Positions 44,325 to 52,358 of a DNA stretch of 52,358 nt are shown here, piece by piece (position 1 is the stretch's first letter; each line of letters begins with the position of its first letter). The stretch comes from an uncultured beta proteobacterium (lineage in GTDB: Bacteria; Pseudomonadota; Gammaproteobacteria; Burkholderiales; Burkholderiaceae_C), in contig CAIMSP010000150.1 of the NCBI GenBank assembly GCA_903844215.1, positions 1 through 52,358 of the forward strand. Reading direction: 5' to 3'. A program made the position numbers and the translations under genes. The notes beneath the pieces are model-generated. The model was not told the DNA's origin and did no database searches. It saw only the letters and a list, made by a program, of their open reading frames with translations.

Positions 44325-45368
44325 TCAGTTGAACAGGGCCGCAATGCGGGCCCGATCGGGCTGCCGGACCACGCCTTTTTCGGTGATCAGCGCAGTCACC
44401 AGTTCGGCCGGCGTGATGTCAAAGGCCGGGTTGCGCACCTGCACCCCCGGCGCCGCCCACTGGCAGTCGCGAAAGCCCGTCACCTCATCGGCCGCGCGTT
44501 CCTCGATCGGAATCGCGTTGCCGTCGGCCAGCGCGAGATCGATGGTGGACAGCGGGCAGGCCACATAAAACGGAATGCCGTGGCGCTGCGCCAGCACCGC
44601 CACCATGTAGGTGCCGATCTTGTTGGCCACGTCGCCATTCGCCGCCACGCGGTCGGTGCCGACAATGACCGCGTCAACCTCAGCGCAGCGCATCAAATGC
44701 CCGGCCATGTTGTCGGTGATCAGCGTCACGGGAATGCGCTCCTGCACCATCTCCCAGGCCGTGAGCCGCGCGCCCTGCAGGAAGGGTCGGGTCTCGTCGG
44801 CAATCACCGCGATGCGTTTGCCCGCCTCCACCGCCGAGCGGATCACGCCCAGCGCCGTGCCATGTCCGGCCGTGGCCAGGGCCCCGGCATTGCAGTGCGT
44901 CAGCACCCTGGCGCCATCGCTCAACAGGGCCGCGCCGTGCACGCCCAGGGCGCGGTTGATGCGCACATCTTCTGCGGATATTTCATGGGCTTCTTCCAGC
45001 AGTCGCTCGGCGATGGCCGGCACCGCCGCGTGCCGGTGCGCCTCCCACAGGGCGCGCATGCGCTTGAGCGCCCAGAACAGGTTCACCGCCGTGGGGCGGC
45101 TGGCCGCCAGCACCTCGAAGGCGTCTTGCAGGCCGGCCGTGAAGCACTCAGGACTGGCCAGGCGCAGCGTCAAGGCTTCCAGCGCGACACCGTAGGCCGC
45201 AGCGCAGCCAATGGCGGGCGCGCCGCGCACCACCATGCTGCGGATGCCCTGCGCAACCTGGGCCGCATTCGCGTAGCACAGGTATTCGAAGCGCGCCGGC
45301 AGCACCCTTTGATCGATCATCTCCAGCAGGCCGGCGCGCCAGCGCAGCGTCTGAACCGGCTGCGTCAT
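44325..45368 (-). CDS. mtnA: Methylthioribose-1-phosphate isomerase
   Basis: A 347-residue isomerase converting methylthioribose 1-phosphate to methylthioribulose 1-phosphate. It has SMVVRGAPAIGCAAAYG, the catalytic cysteine in LTHCNAGALAT (Cys159), and Asp239 in GTDRVAANGDVANKIGT. The length agrees with MtnA (about 350). It is the last gene of the mtnP-aldolase-mtnA set; its ATG overlaps the aldolase stop by four bases. Its product would be the substrate of the adjacent aldolase. Confidence 0.93.
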   Translation of the reverse strand: MTQPVQTLRWRAGLLEMIDQRVLPARFEYLCYANAAQVAQGIRSMVVRGAPAIGCAAAYGVALEALTLRLASPECFTAGLQDAFEVLAASRPTAVNLFWALKRMRALWEAHRHAAVPAIAERLLEEAHEISAEDVRINRALGVHGAALLSDGARVLTHCNAGALATAGHGTALGVIRSAVEAGKRIAVIADETRPFLQGARLTAWEMVQERIPVTLITDNMAGHLMRCAEVDAVIVGTDRVAANGDVANKIGTYMVAVLAQRHGIPFYVACPLSTIDLALADGNAIPIEERAADEVTGFRDCQWAAPGVQVRNPAFDITPAELVTALITEKGVVRQPDRARIAALFN

Positions 45369-46033
45369 GGCTTGCTCCCCGGGCCGTAGCCTTTGAATTT
45401 TTCCAGCACCGCCTGCATCTGCTCGGACGAAAGAATCGTCGGCGCCCCCAGTTGCACGGCGCTCCAGTACTGGGCGCACAGCGACTCCACTTCCAGCGCC
45501 AGCGCCAGCGCCGCGTCCAGGTCTTTGCCCAGGGCGATCATGCCGTGGTTGCCGAGCAGGCAGGCGCGTCGGTCCTGCAAGGCCGCCAGCGCGGCGTCGG
45601 ACAACTCCTGCGTGCCGAACAGCGCATAGGGCGCGCAGCGGATGCTGTCGCCCCCGGCGGCGGCGATCATGTAATGAAAGGCCGGCAGCTCGCGCTGCAG
45701 GCAGGCCAGCGTGGTGGCGTAGCGCGAGTGCGTGTGCACCACCGCCGCCACGTCGCTGCGCGCGGCCAGCAGGTCGCGGTGAAAGCGCCATTCGCTCGAA
45801 GGCTGGCCGCCCGCGAGCACGGCGCCGGCGTAGTCCATCTCGACCATGGCCGACGCGCGCAAATCCTCGGCCGGCACACCCGAGGGCGTGACCAAGAAGG
45901 ACGCCCCGAGGCGCCCACTGAGATTGCCGGAACTGCCGCGGTTCAGACCCAGCGCGGCCAGGCGCTGCATGCCCCGCACCATGGCCTCGCGCAGCGCCGC
46001 TTCGTCGCCCGACATTGGCGCCAGCGCGCGCAT
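45365..46033 (-). CDS. Class II aldolase, probable methylthioribulose-1-phosphate aldolase (Ald2-like)
   Basis: A 222-residue class II aldolase/adducin-family protein. NRGSSGNLSGR near residue 31, VVHTHSRYATTLA with two zinc histidines, and LGNHGMIALGKD with a third are the standard zinc site. MtnB dehydratases belong to the same fold, so the reaction is decided by context: mtnP and mtnA flank it, and no mtnC or mtnD follows, which fits the aldolase that splits methylthioribulose 1-phosphate into DHAP and methylthioacetaldehyde. The start shares one base with the mtnP stop (TGATG); a second ATG six codons later is possible. Confidence 0.8.
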   Translation of the reverse strand: MRALAPMSGDEAALREAMVRGMQRLAALGLNRGSSGNLSGRLGASFLVTPSGVPAEDLRASAMVEMDYAGAVLAGGQPSSEWRFHRDLLAARSDVAAVVHTHSRYATTLACLQRELPAFHYMIAAAGGDSIRCAPYALFGTQELSDAALAALQDRRACLLGNHGMIALGKDLDAALALALEVESLCAQYWSAVQLGAPTILSSEQMQAVLEKFKGYGPGSKP

Positions 46034-46923
46034 CACGCCGCCCTGAGCACGCGGCCCGCCACGGCGTCCAGGCGCTGCAACTGCAGCGGGTCGCGCGCCT
46101 CGGGCGCCGTGATGAGCGCGTGCTGCAAGGCGCTGCGACAGCCGCAGCTCGGTGCGCAGGCGTCGGCTTGCACGCGCGGCGCCACGGCTTGCACCATGCT
46201 GCGCGCCTTGTCGGCATTCGCCAGCAGGACCTTGACGATGGCCTCCACCGTGACGTCCTCGTGGTCTGGATGCCAGCAGTCGAAGTCGGTCACCATGGCC
46301 ACGCTGGCGTAGCAGATCTCGGCCTCGCGCGCCAGCTTGGCTTCGGGCATGTTGGTCATGCCGATGACGTCGCAGTTCCAACTGCGGTAAAGCTCCGATT
46401 CGGCCAGACTGGAAAACTGCGGGCCCTCCATCACCAGGTAGGTGCCGCCGCGCGCCACCTCGATACCGCAGTGGCGCGTGGCCGCTTCGATGTGATCGCC
46501 CAGGCGCGAACACACGGGTCGCGCCATCGAGACATGGGCCACGAGTCCGGTGCCAAAGAAGCTCTTTTCGCGGGCGAAAGTGCGATCGATGAACTGGTCC
46601 ACGAGCACGAACATGCCGGGGCGCAAATGCTCCCGCAGCGAGCCCACGGCGCTGACCGAGATCAGGTCCGTCACGCCGGCGCGCTTGAGCGCGTCGATGT
46701 TGGCGCGGTAATTGATTTCCGACGGGGGGATGCGGTGACCGCGTCCATGGCGCGGCAGGAACACCATGGACTGCTCGCCGAGTTCACCGAACAGCAGCTC
46801 GTCCGACGGCTCGCCAAAGGGCGAAGCCACGCGCGCCCAGCGCTTGTTGCTCAGCCCCTCGATGTCGTAAACGCCGCTGCCACCCACGATGCCCAGCACG
46901 GGCTTTGGTTTGTTGATCGTCAT
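46033..46923 (-). CDS. mtnP: S-methyl-5-thioadenosine phosphorylase
   Basis: A 296-residue phosphorylase that splits methylthioadenosine with phosphate to adenine and methylthioribose 1-phosphate. It has GIVGGSGVYDIEGL, the phosphate-binding LPRHGRGHRIPPSEINYRAN, SAVGSLRE and MEGPQFSSLAES, and GMTNMPEAKLARE. The last 40 residues carry a Cys-rich APSCGC segment and are less conserved. It is the first gene of the methylthioadenosine set and begins 43 bases after fadD on the same strand. Substrate specificity for methylthioadenosine rather than inosine is inferred from neighbours and motif set. Confidence 0.92.
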   Translation of the reverse strand: MTINKPKPVLGIVGGSGVYDIEGLSNKRWARVASPFGEPSDELLFGELGEQSMVFLPRHGRGHRIPPSEINYRANIDALKRAGVTDLISVSAVGSLREHLRPGMFVLVDQFIDRTFAREKSFFGTGLVAHVSMARPVCSRLGDHIEAATRHCGIEVARGGTYLVMEGPQFSSLAESELYRSWNCDVIGMTNMPEAKLAREAEICYASVAMVTDFDCWHPDHEDVTVEAIVKVLLANADKARSMVQAVAPRVQADACAPSCGCRSALQHALITAPEARDPLQLQRLDAVAGRVLRAA

Positions 46924-46966
46924 GGTGTCATCTTATCCCGACCCCCGACGCTGCTGGCCACGCGCG

Positions 46967-48643
46967 CTATTTTTTGTCGCGCAGTTCGCGCCGCAAAATC
47001 TTGCCCACCGGCGTCTTGGGCAGCTCCGTGCGGAACTCCACCAGCTTGGGCTGCTTGTAGCCCGTCATGTTGATCTTGCAGTAGTCGCGCACCTGGGCTT
47101 CGCTCAGGTTCGGGTCTTTCTTCACGATCACCAGCTTGACCGCTTCGCCCGATTTTTCGTCGGCCATGCCCACGCAGGCGCATTCCATCACGCCCGCCAG
47201 GCCGGCGACCACGTCCTCGATCTCGGTGGGGTAAACGTTGAAGCCGCTGACCAGAATCATGTCCTTCTTGCGGTCCACGATCCTGAAATAACCGCGCTCG
47301 TCCATCACGCCCACGTCGCCGGTCTTGAAGTAGCCATCCTCGGTCATGGACTTGGCGGTTTCATCCGGCCGCTGCCAGTAACCGGCCATCACCTGCGGGC
47401 CCTTGATCGCGATCTCGCCAGGCTGACCCAGCGCCACTTCCACGCCGTCGTCGTCGAGCAGTTTGACCCAGGTGCTGGAGACCGGCACGCCGATCGTGCC
47501 CGAGTACTCGGTCGCCGTCACCGGGTTCGAGGTGGCAATCGGCGAGGTCTCGCTCAAACCGTAACCCTCGGCGATGGGGCAGCCGGTCTTCTCGAACCAG
47601 AGTTTGGCCACGGCGCTTTGCACGGCGGTGCCGCCGCCCGCCGACACCACCAGGCTGCTCCAGTCCACCTTGCCGAAGTCGGGGTGATTCGCCAGTCCGT
47701 TGAACAGCGTATTGACCGCCGGAAAAACGTGGATTTTGTGCTTGGCCAATTCAGCCAGCACCGCCACCATGTCGCGCGGATTCGGGATCAGGATCAGCTT
47801 GCCGCCCAGCCGCATGGACAGCATCATGTCCACCGTGAAGGCGAAGATGTGGTACAGGGGCAGGGCGCAGACTTCGACCATCTGCTCACCCGCCGGAATC
47901 TTCTTTAGCGCCGGCTGAAACCAGGCCTCGGCCTGCAGCAGATTGGCCACCAGGTTGCGATTGAGCAGCACGGCGCCCTTGCTCACGCCCGTCGTGCCGC
48001 CGGTGTATTGCAACACCGCCACGTCATCGGGCTTGACCTCGGGCATTTTCAGCGTGCCACGGCGGCCCGTGCTCAGCGCATCGTTGAAGCGCACGGCGCC
48101 GGGCAGGCTGAAGGCGGGGACCAACTTCTTGACGCTGCGCACGACGTAGTTCACCAGCGCGCCCTTGAGCCAACCCAACTGGTCTCCCATGGCGCACAGC
48201 ACGACGTGCTTGACGGGCGTCTTGGCGATGCATTGCTCCAGGGTGGTGGCGAAGTTTTCCAGGATGACGATGGCCTTGGCGCCCGAGTCCTTGAGCTGGT
48301 GCTCGAGCTCGCGCGGCGTGTACAGCGGATTCACGTTCACCACCACCAGACCGGCACGCAGGATGGCCGCGACCGCCACCGGGTATTGCGGCACGTTGGG
48401 CATCATGATGGCGACGCGGTCGCCCTTGACCAGCCCCAGCCCCTGCAGGTAGGCGGCAAAGGCGCGGCTCAGGGTGTCGGTCTGGGCGTAGGAAATGTCC
48501 TTGCCCATGAAGCTGTAGGCGGTGCGGCTGCCGTACTTCTGAAAGGCCTCGTCAAACAGGGCCGACAGCGACGCGTACTGCGTCGCATCGATGTCCGCGG
48601 GAACGCCTTCGGGGTAGGACTTGAGCCAGATACGTTCGGTCAT
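46967..48643 (-). CDS. fadD: Long-chain fatty acid-CoA ligase
   Basis: A 558-residue acyl-adenylate synthetase that activates fatty acids to acyl-CoA, probably at the inner membrane. The AMP motif LQYTGGTTGVSKGAVL, GYGLSETSP, the hinge-region GYFRIVDRKKDMILVSGFNV and the C-terminal lysine in TPVGKILRRELR are all present. The length matches FadD. A GGAG box lies about nine bases before the ATG of TERIWLKSY. It may feed the fatty-acid oxidation genes at 37.6-42 kb. It precedes mtnP by 43 bases, so the methylthioadenosine genes may share its transcript. Confidence 0.94.
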   Translation of the reverse strand: MTERIWLKSYPEGVPADIDATQYASLSALFDEAFQKYGSRTAYSFMGKDISYAQTDTLSRAFAAYLQGLGLVKGDRVAIMMPNVPQYPVAVAAILRAGLVVVNVNPLYTPRELEHQLKDSGAKAIVILENFATTLEQCIAKTPVKHVVLCAMGDQLGWLKGALVNYVVRSVKKLVPAFSLPGAVRFNDALSTGRRGTLKMPEVKPDDVAVLQYTGGTTGVSKGAVLLNRNLVANLLQAEAWFQPALKKIPAGEQMVEVCALPLYHIFAFTVDMMLSMRLGGKLILIPNPRDMVAVLAELAKHKIHVFPAVNTLFNGLANHPDFGKVDWSSLVVSAGGGTAVQSAVAKLWFEKTGCPIAEGYGLSETSPIATSNPVTATEYSGTIGVPVSSTWVKLLDDDGVEVALGQPGEIAIKGPQVMAGYWQRPDETAKSMTEDGYFKTGDVGVMDERGYFRIVDRKKDMILVSGFNVYPTEIEDVVAGLAGVMECACVGMADEKSGEAVKLVIVKKDPNLSEAQVRDYCKINMTGYKQPKLVEFRTELPKTPVGKILRRELRDKK

Positions 48644-48800
48644 GCATGTCTCCAGATCGGTTGATGACAGGGACCGTCAGTTCGCGATGTGCACGCCATC
48701 GCGAAATGTCAGTCTCTGGTAAGGCACGAATTCTGCCTCGAATTTCCGGGCCGCCCACTTATGTTTTCCCTAACTTTCATGCGACCAGTCCAAAGACACG

Positions 48801-48832
48801 AAAGGCCCCGGGCTGGACGCCGCGGGGCCTTT
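48801..48832 (-). terminator. Probable terminator of the pntAB operon
   Basis: A perfect ten-base stem (AAAGGCCCCG 48801-48810 with CGGGGCCTTT 48823-48832) and a 12-base loop lie 66 bases past the pntB stop. On the minus strand only a short TTT follows, so termination may be partial. The A and T at the stem base would make it work in both directions. Confidence 0.6.
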
Positions 48833-48897
48833 GAAAAGATCCTGGATCAGTTTGACCCGCGCGCACGTGGGTCAAGCGACGCTCTGCCCAAAAATGG

Positions 48898-50307
48898 TCA
48901 GGCCCTGAGCACCGTCAACACTTCGTCGAGCATCTTCTTGGCGTCGCCAAACAGCATGCGGTTGTTCTCTTTGTAGAACAGCGGGTTGTCCACGCCGGCA
49001 TAGCCCGAGGCCATGCTGCGCTTCATCACGATCGAGGTCTTGGCCTTCCAGACTTCGAGCACCGGCATGCCGGCGATGGGGCTGGTGGGGTCGTCCTGGG
49101 CGCCCGGGTTCACGATGTCGTTGGCGCCAATCACCATCACCAGATCGGTCTTGGGGAAGTCGTCGTTGAGCTCATCCATTTCGAACACGATGTCGTAAGG
49201 CACCTTGGCCTCGGCCAGCAGCACGTTCATGTGGCCCGGCATGCGACCGGCCACCGGGTGAATGCCAAAGCGCACGTTCACGCCCTTTTCGCGCAGCAGT
49301 TTGGTGATTTCATACACCGTGTGCTGGGCCTGGGCCACCGCCATGCCGTAGCCGGGAACGATGACCACGCTCTTGGCTTCGCGCATCAACTCCGCCGTCT
49401 CGGCGGCGTTCACGGGACTCACCTCGCCCGCGGGCTGGGCAGCGCCCCCGGCCGGCTTGGGCGCTGCGCTGGTGGTGCCGAAGCCACCGGCAATCACGCT
49501 GATGAAACTGCGCGCCATGGCCTTGCACATGATGTAGGACAGGATGGCGCCGCTGGAGCCCACCAGGGCGCCGGTGACGATCAGCAAGTCGTTGGACAGC
49601 ATGAAGCCGGTGGCCGCTGCGGCCCAACCCGAGTAGCTGTTGAGCATGGACACCACCACCGGCATGTCGGCGCCGCCAATGGCCATCACCATGTGGATGC
49701 CGAACAGCAGGGCGATCGCCGTCATCACCAGCAGCGGCGTCATGGTGGCGCCTTCCTGCATGAACTCGCGGCCGAAATAAATCACCACCAGCAGACCCAG
49801 CAGATTCATCCAATGCCGAGCGGGAAGCAGCAGCGGGTTGCCGCCGATGCGCCCGGAGAGCTTGCCAAAGGCGATGATGGAGCCGGAGAAGGTCACCGCG
49901 CCGATCAGGATGCCGACGTAGATTTCCATCTCGTGGATCGACTTGGCCGCACCGACCACGCCCTTGGTGGCTTCCGGGTCGATGTAGGTGGCAAAGCCCA
50001 CCAGCATCGCGGCCAGACCGACCATGCTGTGCATCAAGGCCACGAGTTCGGGCATCTGCGTCATCTGCACGGTTTTCGCTGCGTACAGACCGATGGAGCC
50101 GCCGATCAGCATGGCGCCGATGATCCAGGGAATGCCGGCCCAGGTGACCTGCGGGCCGAATACCGTGGCCAGCACCGCCAGCGTCATGCCGATCATGCCG
50201 TAGAGGTTGCCGCGCAAGGCGGTTTGCTGATTGGACAGACCGCCCAGGCTCAGGATGAAAAGAATCGTTGCTCCGATATAGGAGACGGTTGCCAGACTTG
50301 CAGACAT
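48898..50307 (-). CDS. pntB: NAD(P) transhydrogenase subunit beta
   Basis: A 469-residue subunit of the proton-translocating transhydrogenase, which moves hydride between NADH and NADP+. The first about 270 residues form eight or nine membrane helices ([40 protein letters not shown]). The C-terminal NADP-binding domain starts near 290, with [18 protein letters not shown] and [22 protein letters not shown]. It follows pntA with 12 bases between. Length and motifs are typical. It ends in the stem-loop near 48.8 kb. Confidence 0.95.
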   Translation of the reverse strand: MSASLATVSYIGATILFILSLGGLSNQQTALRGNLYGMIGMTLAVLATVFGPQVTWAGIPWIIGAMLIGGSIGLYAAKTVQMTQMPELVALMHSMVGLAAMLVGFATYIDPEATKGVVGAAKSIHEMEIYVGILIGAVTFSGSIIAFGKLSGRIGGNPLLLPARHWMNLLGLLVVIYFGREFMQEGATMTPLLVMTAIALLFGIHMVMAIGGADMPVVVSMLNSYSGWAAAATGFMLSNDLLIVTGALVGSSGAILSYIMCKAMARSFISVIAGGFGTTSAAPKPAGGAAQPAGEVSPVNAAETAELMREAKSVVIVPGYGMAVAQAQHTVYEITKLLREKGVNVRFGIHPVAGRMPGHMNVLLAEAKVPYDIVFEMDELNDDFPKTDLVMVIGANDIVNPGAQDDPTSPIAGMPVLEVWKAKTSIVMKRSMASGYAGVDNPLFYKENNRMLFGDAKKMLDEVLTVLRA

Positions 50308-50319
50308 GAGTCGTCTCCC

Positions 50320-51969
50320 TTATTTACGGAACATGGCCAGCATGCGCTGGGTCACGGCGAAGCCGCCGAACATATTGATGGCGGTGAGCACGATGCCCGC
50401 CCCGGCCACCCAGCGTATGAGCTCATCGGGGCGACCGCTGGCGCCCGCGATGGGCGAGATCTGCACCAGCGCGCCGATGGCGATGATGCTGCTGATGGCG
50501 TTGGTCACGCTCATCAGCGGCGTGTGCAGCGCCGGCTTGACGTTCCACACCACCATGTAGCCGACGAAGCAGGCCAGCACGAACACCGTGAAGTGCGACA
50601 GGAACTCCTTGGGCGCGTTTGCACCGATGAGCCAGAACAGCGCTGCGGCCACACCGAAGACGATGGCCAGTTGGCTGCCCGCCATGGGTTCGGCGTCGCC
50701 GTGGCCATGACCACCCTTCTTCGCCGCCGGGGCTGCCGCCGGCTTGGCCGCAGCCGCAGGCGCTGGCGCGACCTTGGGCGCCGGTGCGGGCCAGGTGATG
50801 GCGCCTTCCTTGGTGACGGTCAGGCCGCGGATGGCCTCGTCTTCCATGTTGACGTTGATCACGCCGTCCTTGGTCTTGCACAGCTCCTCGCACAGACGAA
50901 ACAGATTGTTGGCGTACAGCGTGGACGACTGCGTGGACAGGCGCGAGACCAGGTCGGTGTAGCCGACGATGGTCACGCCGTGCTTGACCACCGACTGGCC
51001 GGGCTCGGTCAGCTCGCAGTTGCCGCCCTGCTCGGCCGCCATGTCGACGATGACGCTGCCGGGCTTCATGCTCTGCACCATCTCGGCGGTGATCAGCTTG
51101 GGCGCGGGCCGTCCCGGGATCAGCGCCGTGGTGATGATGATGTCGACCTCCTTGGCCTGCTTGGCGTACATCGCGCGCTGGGCGAGCTGGAAGCCCTCGC
51201 TCATCACCTTGGCATAGCCGCCGCCGCCCGAACCTTCTTCCTCGTACTCGACCTTGACGAACTCGCCGCCCAGTGACACCACCTGATCGGCCACTTCGGC
51301 GCGGGTGTCGTTGGCGCGCACGATGGCGCCCAGGCTGGCAGCGGTGCCGATCGCCGCCAGGCCGGCCACGCCGGCGCCAGCGATGAAGACCTTGGCCGGC
51401 GGCACTTTGCCCGCAGCCGTGATCTGGCCGTTGAAGAAGCGGCCAAAGGCATTCGCGGCCTCGACGACGGCGCGGTAGCCGGCGACGCCGGCCTGCGAGG
51501 TCAGCGCGTCCATCTTCTGGGCGCGACTCAGGGTGCGCGGCAACGCGTCGATGGCCAGCACCGTGACGCGGCGCTCGGACAGCGCCTTGAGCAAGTCGGG
51601 GTTCTGCGCCGGCCAGATGAAGCTCACCAGCGTCAGGCCCTCGTGCAGCATCGCAACTTCGTCGAGGGTGGGGGCGCGCACCTTGAACACGATGTCGGCA
51701 GCGGCCCACAGCGCGGCCGCATCGGGCTCGATGGTGGCGCCAGCGGCGCGATAGGCGTCGTCGCTGATGATGGAGGCGTCGCCCGCACCGGCTTCGACGC
51801 TGACGGAAAAGCCCAGCTTGATGAGCTTGCCCACCACCTCGGGCACGGTGGCCACGCGCTTTTCGCCGGGGAAGATTTCGCGCGCAACGCCGATGCGCTG
51901 CGCCGTTTGAGTGTTCGCGGGGGCAGCGGCCGTGGCCGATGTCGTCCCAGTTGCTACGCCAGTCTGCAT
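50320..51969 (-). CDS. pntA: NAD(P) transhydrogenase subunit alpha (single chain)
   Basis: A 549-residue alpha subunit. The NAD-binding domain spans about 25-400 ([41 protein letters not shown]; the redox loop [13 protein letters not shown]). A Pro/Ala-rich linker at about 405-440 contains a GGHGHGD stretch, and three to four C-terminal membrane helices follow. A single-chain alpha, rather than split PntAA and PntAB, is the E. coli-like form. An AGGAG box lies nine bases before the ATG. The N-terminal 22 residues are a low-complexity Thr/Ala extension. Regulation is not apparent. Confidence 0.95.
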   Translation of the reverse strand: MQTGVATGTTSATAAAPANTQTAQRIGVAREIFPGEKRVATVPEVVGKLIKLGFSVSVEAGAGDASIISDDAYRAAGATIEPDAAALWAAADIVFKVRAPTLDEVAMLHEGLTLVSFIWPAQNPDLLKALSERRVTVLAIDALPRTLSRAQKMDALTSQAGVAGYRAVVEAANAFGRFFNGQITAAGKVPPAKVFIAGAGVAGLAAIGTAASLGAIVRANDTRAEVADQVVSLGGEFVKVEYEEEGSGGGGYAKVMSEGFQLAQRAMYAKQAKEVDIIITTALIPGRPAPKLITAEMVQSMKPGSVIVDMAAEQGGNCELTEPGQSVVKHGVTIVGYTDLVSRLSTQSSTLYANNLFRLCEELCKTKDGVINVNMEDEAIRGLTVTKEGAITWPAPAPKVAPAPAAAAKPAAAPAAKKGGHGHGDAEPMAGSQLAIVFGVAAALFWLIGANAPKEFLSHFTVFVLACFVGYMVVWNVKPALHTPLMSVTNAISSIIAIGALVQISPIAGASGRPDELIRWVAGAGIVLTAINMFGGFAVTQRMLAMFRK

Positions 51970-52128
51970 GAAGCGACTCCTAGACTAAGTGATGGAAACA
52001 GCTCGCGCAGTGACTCACCGTGGGCCAGCCATGTGCAGCTACTGCGGCGCAGAGCTTAACTGAAAACACCGTTGTTCCAGCCCAAATCGAGCATGATGTG
52101 CGTCAATGAAGTGCCAATCTCTCACATT

Positions 52129-52178
52129 CAGTTGAGGACAGAGCACGCGCGCTTCGCCGCTTGGGTCTGTCCCGCAAT
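52129..52178 (+). repeat. Small palindromic repeat, copy 2
   Basis: Starts CAGTTGAGGACAGAGCACGC and ends TTGGGTCTGTCCCGCAAT. GGACAGA/TCTGTCC stem as in the other copies; the loop carries GCGCGCTTCGCCGC. It lies in the gap between pntA and nudJ, six bases before copy 3. Confidence 0.85.
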
Positions 52179-52184
52179 CTCAAT

Positions 52185-52236
52185 CAGTTGAGGACAGAGC
52201 ACGCGCGCTTCGCGTCGCTTTGGTCTGTCCCGCAAT
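52185..52236 (+). repeat. Small palindromic repeat, copy 3
   Basis: A direct tandem neighbour of copy 2 (period 56 bases), nearly identical outside the loop centre, where it has TTCGCGTCGC and TTTGG. It ends 15 bases before the nudJ ATG, so it could fold in the 5-prime untranslated region. Confidence 0.85.
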
Positions 52237-52251
52237 GTTTCATAATTGGGA

Positions 52252-52358
52252 ATGAGCACTCGATGGAAACCCAACGTCACCGTGGCCGCCGTGATCGAGC
52301 AGGGCGGGCGCTTTCTGCTGGTGGAAGAACACACGTCCGAGGGCTTGAAGCTGAACAA
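52252..52358 (+). CDS. nudJ: NUDIX hydrolase NudJ, N-terminal fragment at window edge
   Basis: The first 35 codons of a NUDIX pyrophosphohydrolase: WKPNVTVAAVIEQGGRFLLV, then EEHTSEGLKLN, which matches the start of NudJ, a thiamine-pyrophosphate and nucleoside-phosphate hydrolase. The NUDIX box lies beyond the window end, so the gene is incomplete here and no judgement on integrity is possible. A REP-like pair precedes the start. Confidence 0.85.
   Translation, partial: MSTRWKPNVTVAAVIEQGGRFLLVEEHTSEGLKLN

Noticed and set aside
49231..51276. A 681-codon open frame antisense to pntA and pntB
   Set aside because: Low-complexity His/Gln/Asp-rich shadow of two membrane-protein genes.
52129..52236. 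A CRISPR array from the two tandem repeats before nudJ
   Set aside because: Only two units with a six-base gap, no spacers and no cas genes; a third copy stands alone 13 kb away.

Overview
The window is GC-rich (roughly two-thirds GC by eye), densely coding chromosomal DNA. Its gene families (branched-chain keto-acid dehydrogenase, AMP nucleosidase, PntAB with a fused alpha subunit, FadD, NodT/EmrAB efflux, AidB-like acyl-CoA dehydrogenase) suggest a betaproteobacterium of the order Burkholderiales, probably Comamonadaceae. That placement is inferred from protein character, not from a marker gene. I saw no rRNA, tRNA, CRISPR array, intact insertion sequence or prophage.

Layout. 0-8.4 kb: a DUF4743/NUDIX protein, the bkdA1-bkdA2-bkdB dehydrogenase genes, AMP nucleosidase, an S41 lipoprotein peptidase and a small thioredoxin. 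8.4-14.6 kb: an M16 peptidase and a GntR/ABC-ATPase/permease/membrane-protein operon of the YtrA type with a palindrome over its promoter. 14.7-18.9 kb: an M20 amidohydrolase, a KirBac-type potassium channel, an M3 peptidase broken by an internal deletion and a small membrane protein. 18.9-23.8 kb: a complete MarR-controlled tripartite efflux operon (marR, nodT-like, emrA-like, emrB-like). 24-30.3 kb: an MBL-fold hydrolase, a TonB-dependent receptor with a CehA/McbA-type PHP hydrolase, then slyX and a TlpA-like thioredoxin. 30.3-37.6 kb: an accessory region with two AAA ATPases, a GFA-family protein, an M19 dipeptidase followed by a decayed partial copy of itself, a metallophosphoesterase, a GNAT acetyltransferase and remnants of several other genes. 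37.6-44.3 kb: a fatty-acid oxidation cluster (broken acyl-CoA dehydrogenase, thiolase, FadJ hydratase domain only, AidB-like dehydrogenase), an alpha/beta hydrolase and a secreted S1/P1-PLC-like protein. 44.3-52.3 kb: fadD-mtnP-aldolase-mtnA, pntAB and the start of nudJ.

Three things stand out. First, at least five genes have lost their middle but kept both ends (M3 peptidase, PPOX flavoprotein, M19 copy, EamA transporter, acyl-CoA dehydrogenase). In the M19 copy the parent gene is still present 1.4 kb away, and three deletions fall exactly on short direct repeats; the lengths add up to the base. Second, each of the two AAA ATPase genes has a perfect inverted repeat whose downstream arm contains the ATG, with a possible promoter placed so that the transcript would be leaderless. 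This suggests a shared autoregulatory arrangement. Third, mtnP, a class II aldolase and mtnA lie together without mtnB/C/D, which fits the DHAP shunt for methylthioadenosine rather than the full methionine salvage pathway. A small palindromic repeat also occurs three times (once after the thiolase, twice in tandem before nudJ).
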